Below are positions 1 through 11,333 of a stretch of DNA of 64,000 nt, piece by piece. Source of the stretch: Culex pipiens pallens. Lineage: Eukaryota > Arthropoda > Insecta > Diptera > Culicidae. Within the stretch, counting starts at the first letter, position 1. Every line of letters begins with the position of its first letter. The stretch lies in assembly GCF_016801865.2 (NCBI RefSeq), contig NC_068939.1:57920694-57984693 (forward strand). Reading direction: 5' to 3'. A program made the translations under genes and the position numbers. A model generated the notes under the pieces. It saw nothing but the letters and a program-made list of their open reading frames with translations, made no database searches and was not told the DNA's origin.

Positions 1-2357
1 GTCGGTGGAACATTAACGGTGTTTGTACCTTTGTTCGTCCTAAAGATGTCAAATTTGTTACAGAATTGTTGAATTTGTTACAAGCCGAACACATGTCAGA
101 GTACCCTCAAAGTTGTGCTGTTTATGCCGTAACGCAAACGTGAGCAGGCATATTTTTTGCCTTTCCCCTGGGGGAGTCACCACCGCAGCCACCAAAAAGT
201 CTGGTTTGGTCTCGCCGAGGGATAAACTAGGAGAAATCTGAGAGCTTTCAGAAGCTTGAGGAAAAAAATCGCTTCAAGGCTAATTTTAGATTGGGTCGCT
301 TTTTTTTGTGTGGTCAATACAACGAGCCAAGAATCAAAGCTGAGGATTAGTGCTGAAGGGAGGACTCTGAGAGAAGATTAAACCGAACCGGGCTTAGTGT
401 ACACGTGTCCTTGGGGGAAGGTCATGGGGTCCAATTATGGACGGGACTGTTCCGAAGTTGTTTTGCGAAATAAAAAATGATTTTATATGGCAGCCAACTT
501 TTGAAAAGATGCTCTGAACACATGATTTTTATGGAATTAAACTATTAAAACATAATTAATCTCATTTCATTCAAATTAAAGAAAAATTTATGAGAATTCT
601 GAAAACGGCAAATTTCAGCTCGAACACTTTCCAATATCTGAAGAAAAGTTGCCCGGAAAATTCAACCTGGGAAATGAACAACAACTCCATCCAGCCGTAC
701 CGTCCACGGGCCAGGATGAACAATGGCCTCCCATTTAAACGCGGGAGACCGGCTTTGTCTAATAATGGCGTTGGTCGGCGCGTGTTGAAACGGCACAAAA
801 TTGCCACTCTCCAGGAGTTGGGGGGGAGAAGAGCAATCAAACAGCAATTTGGGAATATGAAAAACCGTTCCGGATCGTGGCCCATTAGGCCGTGCCAACC
901 ATTTCGAGAGTGGTCTCTATCGATGGTGTGCGCGGTCGGAAACAGTTCTCCAAGTCGTTACCAGGTTATCTATGGGGGCTAATTTGAAGTTTTTGGAGGG
1001 GGGGGGACTGGTTCGGAGTTGAGTATCAGATAAAGAATTCGAGGTGAAATTGGACCATTTCCGGGGTTTGGGTGGAAATTGCTATGAAAATTTAATGTCT
1101 TGGTTCTGACCATTTAAATTATTTCAAATTATTTGATATTGACTATTCTTTTATACTCATATCATTTATCTATTAATTTCTGATTGCTTTTATTTTTTTA
1201 TTTCAAGAGAATAACACTGAATTGTATTATGGCTTCATTTTAAAAACTGGCAATAAACACAAATCTTCAAACAATCAATCAATTCCAGTCCCAATTTGTG
1301 CGAGTCCATTTCCGCTGCAATTTGTCCACTGCAAATCGCACCTCGCATCGTTCGCACTCGACAATTTACCAATTTGCCCCTTAAATCACCTCCCCACCTT
1401 TCCACCCCAAATTGGCCACTAATTATTAATTAAAACATTTCAATCATCTGGTCGCGTGTGTGTGAGTCAGAACGACGAAGTTCGCGTGGCCAAGAGTCCA
1501 GTCAGTCGACGGTTTTAGTCGATGATGCTGATGAGGTGGAGGCGATTTGGCCGCAGTTTGGCAGAATAAATGAGCAGCTGACAAAGTGAATGTGCGAGAT
1601 TTATTGATGCGTGATGGTTTATTTTCAGAGCTGAGGAAAGATTTCCTCGGACTAAGGAATTTATTCGGTGGGGATTCGAACAAATTTGGGGCGTTCAATT
1701 GGAATCGAATGCTCTGAATGGGATTTGTTTAAGTCTAACTCAACTAAAATATTATTTTTTTCTTGAAAAATAGTCAAATATATTTATAGAGTTAAATTAG
1801 ACCATAATCATGATTAAATACACTTCTTACATTTAACCTTCACTAAAACTTATTTAAACTTAAAATTTGCCTAAATTTTTTTAAAGGATTCAAGAAATCA
1901 ATGTTTAGATAGATAAATCAATGGGTTTCACGTATTAGTGGTCCAGATTATTTTTTAAAGTAGAAATTCTTATGAGATTAAATTGGCTAAATACATTTTA
2001 GTGTGCAGTTTCACATGATTTTGGTTTTCTGGTTTATCCGTGCCCTTTTTTGTTTTTATTTTAATCAAAACGAAGGAATGCCAAAAAGGTGATATTCAGA
2101 AGGAAATAATTCCACCATACACGATGTAACACTTTTGCACGTACTCAAACATTAAAATAAAAATGCTTGTAAAATCTTACTTTTACATCAACCAAGTTTG
2201 TGATTCATCATTTACGTGTCGAGTAAATTCATACTAGTTTGATGTGTAGAGTAGATGTCAATTATGTTGCCAACTGATTTTTGAATACAAAATTGAAGCC
2301 AATTCTGTTAAAGTTAAGGTTTCGCTATAATAGTCTGTATGCAAACATTTCTTCAAA

Positions 2358-3178
2358 TGAGCGAAAATTTTTAGCTGTCGTTTTTTCACCCATTTTTTTT
2401 GTGAAACGCAAAATTTCTGATGATGACCAGTGGAAGTTTTGGAAGCGGAGCTTTCGCGATTATCTGGACCAGCTCAATTCCTCAAGTGTCGTCGTCGGAT
2501 GAAATGGCAGTTTTGGCCAGATGAGGTCTGCGGTCCGGGCCCCCCTAGCTGCAGCCGTTGTTGGAGTGGAGATATTCGGAGTTAAGGAACACTTCCACTT
2601 CATTCGATCGGCCTGTTTTTTTCATCAAGAATTTGGGATCTGACGATCGAGACCCCACCCACCTGGCTGTGTCTTTTGAAGATTTGCTGTTCCTTGGTGA
2701 GAGCTTTCCATCATTATTTGCTATTTGACTATATTCCCCTTTATTATAATATAATATTATAAATTCAATAACCCTCCTACCCCTTTCTCACTTTCCCATT
2801 CCCCAATCCCAATTTCCCCAACCCCAATTTTCCCATTTCCACTTCCCCCCTAAAAATATAAATAATTGCCAATTTACACTAACACACCACATCCAACTTA
2901 TTCGGAGCGTTTGGTACGGTATGTCCACGCATCCTTCCTCCCCTGATGATTCTGTGAAATGTGGTCCGTTCACAGAATCTGTCTCTGCGGTTAATGCAAC
3001 GCAGTAGGCCTGGCCGCTTTAATTTTTGCAATACATTTTCGGGGTAACTCGGATGTACTGCAATTATTACTATTGACAAGAAAGAACTTGGGGCGTAATC
3101 TAACCACAAGTTCTTCCAGGATGCTTTCTTCGGACTGGCTGCGCTTGTGTTCGATTAGATTAGATTAGATTAGATTAG
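2358..3178 (+). mobile_element. non-LTR retroposon 3' end with (GATTA)n tail
   Basis: An 821-bp insert is bounded by a 20-bp direct repeat, TATGCAAACATTTCTTCAAA, at 2338-2357 and 3179-3198, a long target-site duplication typical of LINE retrotransposition. The 3' end is a (GATTA)n run (3153-3178), a tail type known from several insect non-LTR clades. The 5' part holds a short open frame ending at 2502 (DDQWKFWKRSF..VVVG), possibly the end of an ORF2. A pyrimidine-rich 3' UTR follows. The clade cannot be assigned by eye; it is probably a 5'-truncated copy. Confidence 0.75.
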
Positions 3179-3255
3179 TATGCAAACATTTCTTCAAAGT
3201 TTCTGCCATCGATTTTTAAAGTATTTTTCATTTTGCCTCATTGGTTCGTCCATAT

Positions 3256-3500
3256 ACAGAAAGAAAAGTTTAATTTTGGAAGGTTGAAATTTTGCTTGGT
3301 TGAATATAACTACTTTTTTTCAGATAAATCACATAAAAAATTTGTAAAAATGCTACCCTGATGAATATTCAACAGAAACTGATGGAAATTAATCAATTCT
3401 TGATGTAATATTACACTTTTTTGACACAAATTCTGTCACAATTTCCTGATGAATATTACCATCAGTAGCAGTTTCCATACTAATTTGACAATTTCTCATA
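3256..3500. repeat. dispersed repeat M1, copy 1
   Basis: It starts with ACAGAAAGAAAAG followed by TTTTGGAAGGTTGAA. The interior carries repeated CTGATGAA words and the segment TTGACACAAATTCTGTCACA. Copies recur inverted at 8390-8598 and, split by an insertion, at 9681-9760 plus 12159-12290. The CAGAAAAAAA-type end suggests a MITE. The far end is not defined. Confidence 0.55.
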
Positions 3501-4189
3501 CAAACATGGAATTTCAATATTTGGAATTATATCTGATGAACTTCGGAAAAAAGGGTAAACTCTTAACAAAACTAAAAATGATTTGAAATTCAAATACAAA
3601 AAGTCGTGTTGTGCAAAAACATTATTTTTGATAATTTATTTTTTAAAGTTTGTTTAAGAGTAGTGTAATTCTGTATAATTTCGCAAATTGATTTTTTTGT
3701 TTTGTTTTGTTTTTTTTTTTTTATTTAAGTGGAACTTTGTACATACATTCCCTATGTCAATAGAAACAATTTTGCATCATCAGTTTTTTTTCATACAAGT
3801 CTCCTGGCCATTAAGGTGCCCAGCAAAAATGACCCCCTGCTCTACAAGCGAAAAACGGTTTGAAATCGTTCATAAGGCCGTTGCATTAATTTTTCATGGT
3901 TTAAGACGCCCCTCCCCCCTCCCCCTCCTTCAAAATGGTTGATAATCATATTTAACATGTTTGGACTCGTTTAAAAATATTTTGAACTTTTATGAAATTA
4001 CAATGTACAGCACCGCAAAAACTTTTTTTCTCGCAAAAATAAAATTATCGTCAGTATTTAGAAATTTTGAAAATCAATGATTGCAAAACAACTGGAAAGG
4101 TGTATGATGCATTTTAAAACACTATATTTCTTTCAAATGTTGACACCGTAGCCTGATATTTAAATTTTTAGCTTTTTTTTTTTAAAGCT

Positions 4190-4652
4190 GACTTGAAATC
4201 CGGACACTTCGAAGCTAAATTCCGGACACTGTTTTTCTTTTGAATCGCACACATTTGGACTTAATTTTTTGTTTGTTCTATTCTTTAGGTCCCAAATAAG
4301 CTGTTAACATCAAAACAGTCGATGTTTTGTATAAACAATTTCTAGAATTTAAGGGAATTATAACCATAAATTTCTGGTTCACCTTCCCGGTGCATCGGCC
4401 ACCTATGAAATATTCCAGTAAAATTTTTCACTTTTTTGGTAAACTCATAATTTTTTCTTTATTGTTTTTTCTGGTATAAACTTCAGCATCCAAAAAAATT
4501 GAAATAGTAAATGCTATAATTTGTCAATGTATTGCTATGATGGATTTTTGACCGTTCAAAATATTAAAAAAAAAAATACCGTGATTAACCAAAATCAAAT
4601 TAACAATGCACCGGAAGTGCCAGGGATGTGAAGTGTCCGGGAATTCGAATCA
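4190..4652. mobile_element. MITE with TCCGGACACTTC terminal repeats
   Basis: The left end reads CTTGAAATCCGGACACTTCG. The right end reads GAAGTGTCCGGGAATTCGAA, an imperfect inverted repeat of about 18 bp. A second internal TTCCGGACAC lies near the left end, and a GGTGCATCGG / TGCACCGG pair lies inside. No coding capacity. The target-site duplication is not clear. Confidence 0.5.
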
Positions 4653-5362
4653 TGACGTTATCTTAAGATGGGATTTTCCGATCCATTTGGTGTCTTTAGC
4701 AAATCTGTAGATTTTAATAAGAACTATTAAAAAAATACTCATTTCTTAAGCTCACCTTTATTTCTAAAAGTTGGAATACCAAAATAAATATTTACGAACT
4801 TTTGGAAATTTTGTGCTATGTTTTATGGTACTCAAAAAGACATCTTTTATGTCATTTTGCAAGATGGTGCAAACTTTAATTCTAGAGATGAGACTTTTTG
4901 AAAGATTTTTGAAAAACATCGAAAATGTGGTCAAAAACATTTTTTAAAACTTAATTATGTTTGCAATTTTTTTTCAATACTTCGGGATGGAAAGCCACCT
5001 CTGAACAAAAATGTTTCAAGAGCTGAGAAATTTTGAAACTATTCAACATGTTTATGAGATACAGTCTTACAATTAATTCGAATCGATGAATATGAATTTT
5101 CTAAGTGTCACATAATAAGCCTGAAATTTAAATTTCAATGGTATTTAACAAATTCTGAATTTTCTAATCTTTTAAAAAAGGTTATAAATAATTCTTTTCT
5201 TTTGAAAAAGGTCTAAAAATAGATATTATTTTCAAATTATATATTTAAGATAAAATTTTGAAATTGTTTTTCACAGGGCAAAATCAATTATTTTATATTA
5301 AGGTTTTTTTTTCATTTATAGCAAAAAAATTTCAATGCCGATATTACAGCAACTCTTTGCCA

Positions 5363-5752
5363 TCGTGCTAACTTGTCGTACGTGCCTTTTGGGCCAAATT
5401 GAGCTAAGAACGCCATTTTGTGCATTTTGTGCCATTTTCAAACCTGAGATGTATATATATTGTCACTCCCTGAAAATTTATGTAAGTGCTACAACTGGCC
5501 AACTGGATTTCAGGTCAGAATGCGTATGACGCACGTACAAGTTAGACTACCGTAAACATTTGTAATTATAACTCAGGACTCCAGCAACCAACCTCAACCA
5601 AACTTCGGGACAATGCACATAATGGTCAGCCAAACAAAACTTGTTTGTTATTGTTTACATTGTGTGCTTTCGTTTTTGTTTATCCAAGGTCAAACATCAA
5701 AACGCGTTTTTTCTCGGAACGTCGAAATGACGGGTGCGACCAGATAGCACGA
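5363..5752. mobile_element. MITE family with TCGTGCTA terminal repeats, copy 1
   Basis: The left end TCGTGCTAACTTGTC pairs with the right end CAGATAGCACGACGACG (inverted). A subterminal pair ACTTGTCGTACGTGC / GCACGTACAAGT lies inside (5371-5542). A second copy at 59427-59842 is homologous along its whole length, including GTAATTATAACTC and AAAACGCGTTTT, which supports a mobile unit. Non-coding. Confidence 0.6.
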
Positions 5753-8151
5753 CGACGTCGAACTGATGATTCATTTCCATGTCAAAAAATGAAACATATG
5801 TGAAATTCCGATCATTCTGATCATTCCGATGTAAAAAATATCAACATTTTAAACTCAAGAACTACGTTTGAAAAGGGGCTATTTTTTCATTCGAAGCCTA
5901 TTTCAAAATTTTTAAATTTAAACTGAGCCATAAATTTCAAAACATAAAAAAAAAACTAGTGAAATAAACTATTTATGGAAAAGCTACATTGCAAATGTCT
6001 GATGCAGGAAAAAAATATTGTATTGAGCTAAATACACAAGATCATATCAACCGATGGCTTTTTGAGGGGTCCACTTTTAAAAAAATCTGTGTATTGAGTT
6101 TCGGCTTTTTGAAATTCGGTCTTACGATGTTGTCCCACCTTTTTTTATATTTTTTTTCTATTCTCAGAAATAAAAAAAAAAGTTAATAAAAAGAAACTCA
6201 GAACTCGAATACTTCTCAATCTGATTTCTTGTCGAAGCAAACAGGGCTTAAAATGCTGATGTTGTTATAAAACTATTAAACGCTAGCAGCAAATTGCTTC
6301 TCGATCATCGTTACATCCAACAACACGCATAATCTCCACCGTAACAAACGATTTCAATTTTGTGAAGCGGCTCTGATTGAGTCGCTCTCTCTCTCTCTTG
6401 CCAGAATGTTGATGATGATGACGGTGATGGCAGAATAATGGTCCATTTTGGACGCTTTCCAGAAATGCAAACGACCCAAAATTTTAATCGGATTATCCAT
6501 AAATCATTCATCTGAACGGGGCTCAAGGCTCGATGGCCATCAAATGAACCTGATGAATTCCTGATGCTGCCCGTCGGATGGGCTGCTCCCCAGATTGGTT
6601 TCAATACTTGTACCAGGGGTCATGCGGATGTTACGTGGCGGACAATTGGGAACAGACTTTTTGAACTGAAATACGCTGTTTACGAATGATGCCTATGTTT
6701 GTGCATGTGTGTATGTGCATTTGCTGGATGAAAGGAGTTCAATTATGCGAATGACTGTGCTTTCGGGTTATGTGTGGTATGTGTATGTGTATGTGTGTTT
6801 ATGGTGCGTGCTGTAAGCGTTTGTTGGTAAATTTATGTGACAGAATCCAACCAAATATCTGGACGCAATCAATGGAGAAATTCTGGGTGAAGCAACGACA
6901 GGAGGGGGGGTTGAAGCTGGTCACGAACATAACAGATTAACCCACCCGTGCGCCAGTAATTTGACTGTGTGACACAGAGGAAGCGGGAAATTTTCCGGTT
7001 AAGTGAGCTGAAAGTTCTGACGTTCTGATGGATCGGATCACCAGAACTGGAATATGAATGGATTTTGGTTGGAGGAGATGTATGAAGTTCTGCGTAAAGA
7101 TCAGGGTTTATATTCGGGCTCGTCAAGTTGGGAGGACATAAATTAATTGGAAATTTAATATCCTTTAATAAAGTAAGAATTTATTATGATAAGCAAATTT
7201 ACTAAATGATTTGGATTATGTTGGTGTATACTGCTTGGGAAAGCTCAGCAATCCAACTACATAGTGTTTTGATCACTCTTACAATAATCTTGCCAAATCC
7301 TTTTTTTTTCAACATCTGCTTGTCCTGTCTTTAGCTTAGCAAATAGTGTCCAAACAGACTGACTTTACTCTTTTTCATGAGGTTAGTTCTAACAATAATA
7401 TTGATCCAAGTCCAAGGTCAACCCTGTGACATCTAGCGAGTTAATCCATGCGTGTTCTCATTCATACCAAGCGATCGAAAATTTTTACAATCTCGGACTA
7501 ATAGTTGTCGAGCTGAAAAATGAAGATGAGGTATTAGAACACACTTTTGAAATACCATTTTTCAATTGCAATGCTTTATTAAAGCAATTGTTTTTACGTT
7601 TTTTAAAATTTTAATGACTGCTCTAAGATATTTGATTTTTTTGAGAAATGGACTTACATAGACATCATTTTTATAATAAAAAAAAATCACGTTTATACAA
7701 TAATTTACTTTCAAAGTATTTAACTTTAAAACGGCGCAATTAATTGGTAAGATTGTTGGGACCATATTTTACTTACAAATGGTTTGTTTTTCAATGTGTT
7801 GATTTTTATAGAGCACATACAAACATGTGCAAAATTTTCAATATTTTAAAATTATCATGTTCAAAAAAATCTCGCAAAAAATCACGTTTCTCTGTGGCTC
7901 AAAAGTTGCCATTTAACAAAAATAATAAAGCAAAGTTTTTCGGAATGTGAAAAAAAGAAAACTAAAAATTGTTTTTTAAGACAATAACTTTTTTTCCTCT
8001 TATAATAACAATTTTGCTGAAAAGACACCAAATTGATCAAAATAGTTCTTCTGAGTTACATTTTTTTTGAATATTATGGACTACTGCCAACATCAATATT
8101 AATAGTTGTGTGAACAAATGATCACAGAGAAGGTACCTTTTTTACGACCAA

Positions 8152-8322
8152 CACAGAAAAAAAATCAATTCTCGTAATCGTGAATCAAGTTCACGAATGA
8201 GAGAACCAAGAAGGAATTTATTCATGAGTATGGTGCATTTGCACTATAAACGTGAATATATTCCTTTGTGGTTCTCGCATTCGTGAATTTAATTAACGAT
8301 TTTGAGCATTGTTTTTTCCGTG
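8152..8322. mobile_element. short palindromic MITE with CACAGAAAAAA ends
   Basis: About 171 bp. The left half (CACAGAAAAAAAATC, AATCGTGAAT, GAGAGAACC) is mirrored by the right half (GGTTCTCGCATTCGTGAAT, TTTTTTCCGTG). The CACAG-plus-A-run end is shared with the MITE at 60179. Non-coding; the flanking duplication is not clear. Confidence 0.55.
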
Positions 8323-8389
8323 AAATTAAAAATTATAAGAAATAAAACTTCATAAAATCAATAGAATTCATGAACAATCTTAGAAAAAA

Positions 8390-8598
8390 TGATGGTAATA
8401 TCCATCAGAAAATGGTGACAGATTTTGTGTCAAAAAATGTGTAACATTACACCAGAAACTGGTGTATTTTCACCAGATTCTGGTGAATTTTCATCAGGTT
8501 CTTATTTTTACACATTGTTTAAGTAAGATTATTCAAAAAAAGTGGTCATATTTTACCAATCAGTTTTCAACCTTCCAAAATTCAACTTTTTTTCTGCG
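8390..8598. repeat. dispersed repeat M1, copy 2 (inverted)
   Basis: Reverse-complement relative of 3256-3500. It contains TTCAACCTTCCAAAATTCAA, the CTTTTTTTCTGCG end, and palindromic ACCAGAAACTGGT / ACCAGATTCTGGT units. It lies 70 bp from the palindromic MITE at 8152-8322. Confidence 0.55.
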
Positions 8599-8831
8599 TA
8601 TGAATTGATGCATTTTTTAACACTCGTAGCACCAACGGGGTCAAAATTTACACGAAGCACCAAGGGGGTCAAAAAAGTTGGAAATGCAACATCATCAGGC
8701 ATGTACCACATGTTTCTCGGCGAAAACTCAACCGAAAAAGATGATTCTTGTTGCATTCGATCCGGAAGAATGTCAAGAATCACCTCCAACAAGGTAGATC
8801 CAAAACAGTTACATCTATTTTAAGTTATAAT

Positions 8832-9000
8832 AAAAAACGTTACTTAATCCACCTTTAGGTGTTTGGTGCCTTCCTCACATTCATAAAGTCAATACATTCA
8901 GTAAAAATAGCAACATGTTTAACAAATCTACTTTATTACTCATTTCTTTTTAAAGGGTTCACAAACCTTAAATATTTCTGGCCCATCGGCAAGGTCTGAT
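8832..9000. mobile_element. truncated 5' end of the CCTTCCTCAC element family
   Basis: The left-end signature AAAAAACGTTACTTAATCC is followed by the hairpin CCACCTTTAGGTG and GCCTTCCTCAC. It then diverges and ends at the start of a second copy at 9001. There is no matching right end of its own, so it is a fragment. Confidence 0.5.
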
Positions 9001-9561
9001 AAAAACGTTACTTAATCCACCGGAAGGTGGTTGCTGCCTTCCTCCTAAAAGCCTTGCAACCACACACTACGAAAGCTTTGGCTAACGCTTACTTAGTAAA
9101 GTCACTATACATCTGGGTGCTGCCATCTAGGTATGATAAATTTAATGAACCATTTGAAAGCACTGCAGTGTTTGTGTGCGTGCACTGAGCGTAAAGTTCC
9201 GACAGCTATCCGCCGGAGCTTTCAAATTATGTAAATAATGACTCTTTTTAGTATCAACCAAAACAGTTTTTCGAACATATCTTTTAAAGTACTGCACCAA
9301 GCCGGATGAAATTTAAAAAAGACTTAAAGAACCAGAAGGCAAATCCAAAAACATAGATCCGGACAAAATCGGTCGAGCCAGTTTCGAGAAAAGTGAGTGA
9401 GAAAAAAAAATTCTACGTCCATCCACACGCACAGACATTTGCTCAGAATTTGATTCTGAGTCGATATGTATACGTAAAGGTATATCTTGGAGGCTTATTT
9501 AAAAAGTTCAATTTTTGAGTGATTTTATAGCCTTGCCTCAGTGAGTTGAGGAAGGCAAAAA
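9001..9561. mobile_element. CCTTCCTCAC element, short subfamily
   Basis: It begins AAAAACGTTACTTAATCC with the perfect hairpin CCACCGGAAGGTGG, and ends CTCAGTGAGTTGAGGAAGGCAAAA. The interior has the family's conserved CACAGACATTTGCTCAG and TTGATTCTGAGTCGATATG near the right end. Non-coding. The shared ends define the family with 9761, 14911, 28438 and 57080. Confidence 0.6.
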
Positions 9562-10578
9562 GCATTTTCAACTTCTTTTCCAAGGGTTGCATTTTCAACT
9601 TTTAATAGTTATTTTTATAGTTTTATTTTATATTTTTGAATAAACAAAATGAAAAAGTGAATCAAAAAATTATTTAAATACGCAGCAAAAAAAGTGAAAT
9701 TTTGGAAGGTTGAAAATTTGGTTGGTTGAATATTGCCTTTTTTTAGAGTAATATCATATAAAAAACTAACTTAATACACCTTTGTGGTTTATTCCTTCCT
9801 CACTTTTTACCAACAATGGGTAATATGAGTGGTTTTATTTTTTTAGATCCAGAAAAATAAGTACATAGATATAACTTAAGTGGTCATCACCCGAGAAAGG
9901 GTTGCCAGATTATCAATGTTGTGAACTCGTTGGAAGAGGTTTTCGATTACCTAACCAACGATGGGTTGGATGATGGATCCGGCCATCGTTTGCATACATT
10001 TAATTGAGATCCGGCTTCAAAAAAGTATATAAATATCACATAAGTGGTCATGAGACAGGGTTGCCAGATCTTCAATGTTGTGGACTCGTTGGAAAGGTCT
10101 CTCGATTACCTAACCAACGATGGGTCGGATGATGGTTCCGGACATCGTTTACATGCATATAAATGAGATCCGGATATATGTGAAAACACATTTTTATACA
10201 TAACTTTTGAACTAGTTATCGAAATTTCAAACAATTCAATAGCGATGCATCACATATGTGGAACTTTAGGTTCAAAAACGAGGACAGTACAGGTGCTGCC
10301 TCTCGCGGTAGAGAGCTGCAACTTTTCTACCAGTTTTTATGGCAGTTTTTGCACCGATGGGTCGTCCATAGTGCGTGTAGCTAGAATATTTTGAATTTTA
10401 TAAAATAATTAAAAGTAGCAAATTATTTATTATTAGTTATGGATAACAGCATGTATTTCCATCCAGCACATAATGTTGAATCAACGCCACTTCGGCGTGC
10501 AATTTAACTTCATCATTTTTGACTGAACCCTTGTAATAAAACTCGGATACTTTTAAAGGGCCAAAGGTGACCGCCTTG

Positions 10579-10798
10579 GGCGTCATCCATAAAGTAAAAA
10601 AAAATAATCCACTTTAATGACCCCGGGTCTTTTGTGGGCTCTGTTGCAAGTTTCTGCTCATTTCTAGGCGTCCGAAGGTTATGGGTGGTGAGTCATATCC
10701 ATCCATAAAGTACACGTGTCACGCTCGGCCAAAAATAACCCCCTCCCTCCTATGTCACACTTTGTCACGCTGGCTCCAACCCCTTTATGGATGACGCC
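10579..10798. mobile_element. 220-bp MITE with GGCGTCATCCATAAAG ends
   Basis: Perfect 16-bp terminal inverted repeat (GGCGTCATCCATAAAG / CTTTATGGATGACGCC), flanked by TTG at 10576-10578 and 10799-10801. The 3-bp duplication is compatible with PIF/Harbinger-type elements, though their usual target is TWA. A third ATCCATAAAGT lies inside. Non-coding. Confidence 0.7.
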
Positions 10799-11257
10799 TT
10801 GCCGTGATTGCAAACAAGGTTTCCGGGAAGCAAAATAAAATATATATATTTTTTTCGAACTTGAGATGTTTTTGATAATGATACTGTAACATTATGTAAA
10901 CTATGTGGTTTTCTTTTATATTACTTAAAACCAAATTTTAATTTTCTAGTAAGTTTCCTTATATTCAAAATATTCAAAAGTTACTCAAATGACAACATCC
11001 CATTTTTCGTTCAATTTGTTAGTTAATATCTTTTTACAAAATTTTGGTTGATATGTAGAATGTCATTCAATCGTAAACCGATACCAGCTACATGAAACAT
11101 GCATTGGCCCCTCGTCCGATCAAAACTGGTATACTCAGAAGATGCCTCAAGTAAACAAAATTGCAGCATGCCATGATTTGAATTTTCATTTTTCTCATCG
11201 CGCGCCTCTCGTGTCAGCCGTTTGTTTTTGCAATTTATCTACTTTTCATGCTCCAAA

Positions 11258-11333
11258 ATGCCGGAAAAATCTGTGCAGTCAAAAATTGCATGTTCAGTAA
11301 TCATGGCTCATCATTCTATTCGTTTAAGAACAG
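11258..11333 (+). pseudogene. broken THAP-domain first exon
   Basis: The start ATG CCG GAA AAA (MPEK) is followed, after a frame slip of the TC before 11272, by TGT GCA GTC AAA AAT TGC ... reading CAVKNCMFSNHGSSFYSFKN. This has the Cys-x4-Cys pair and aromatic FYSF pattern of the N-terminal half of a THAP (C2CH) zinc finger. It ends at a donor-like AACAG|GTATTT. The second Cys/His pair is not found downstream. Presumably the relic of a P-type transposase gene. Confidence 0.5.
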
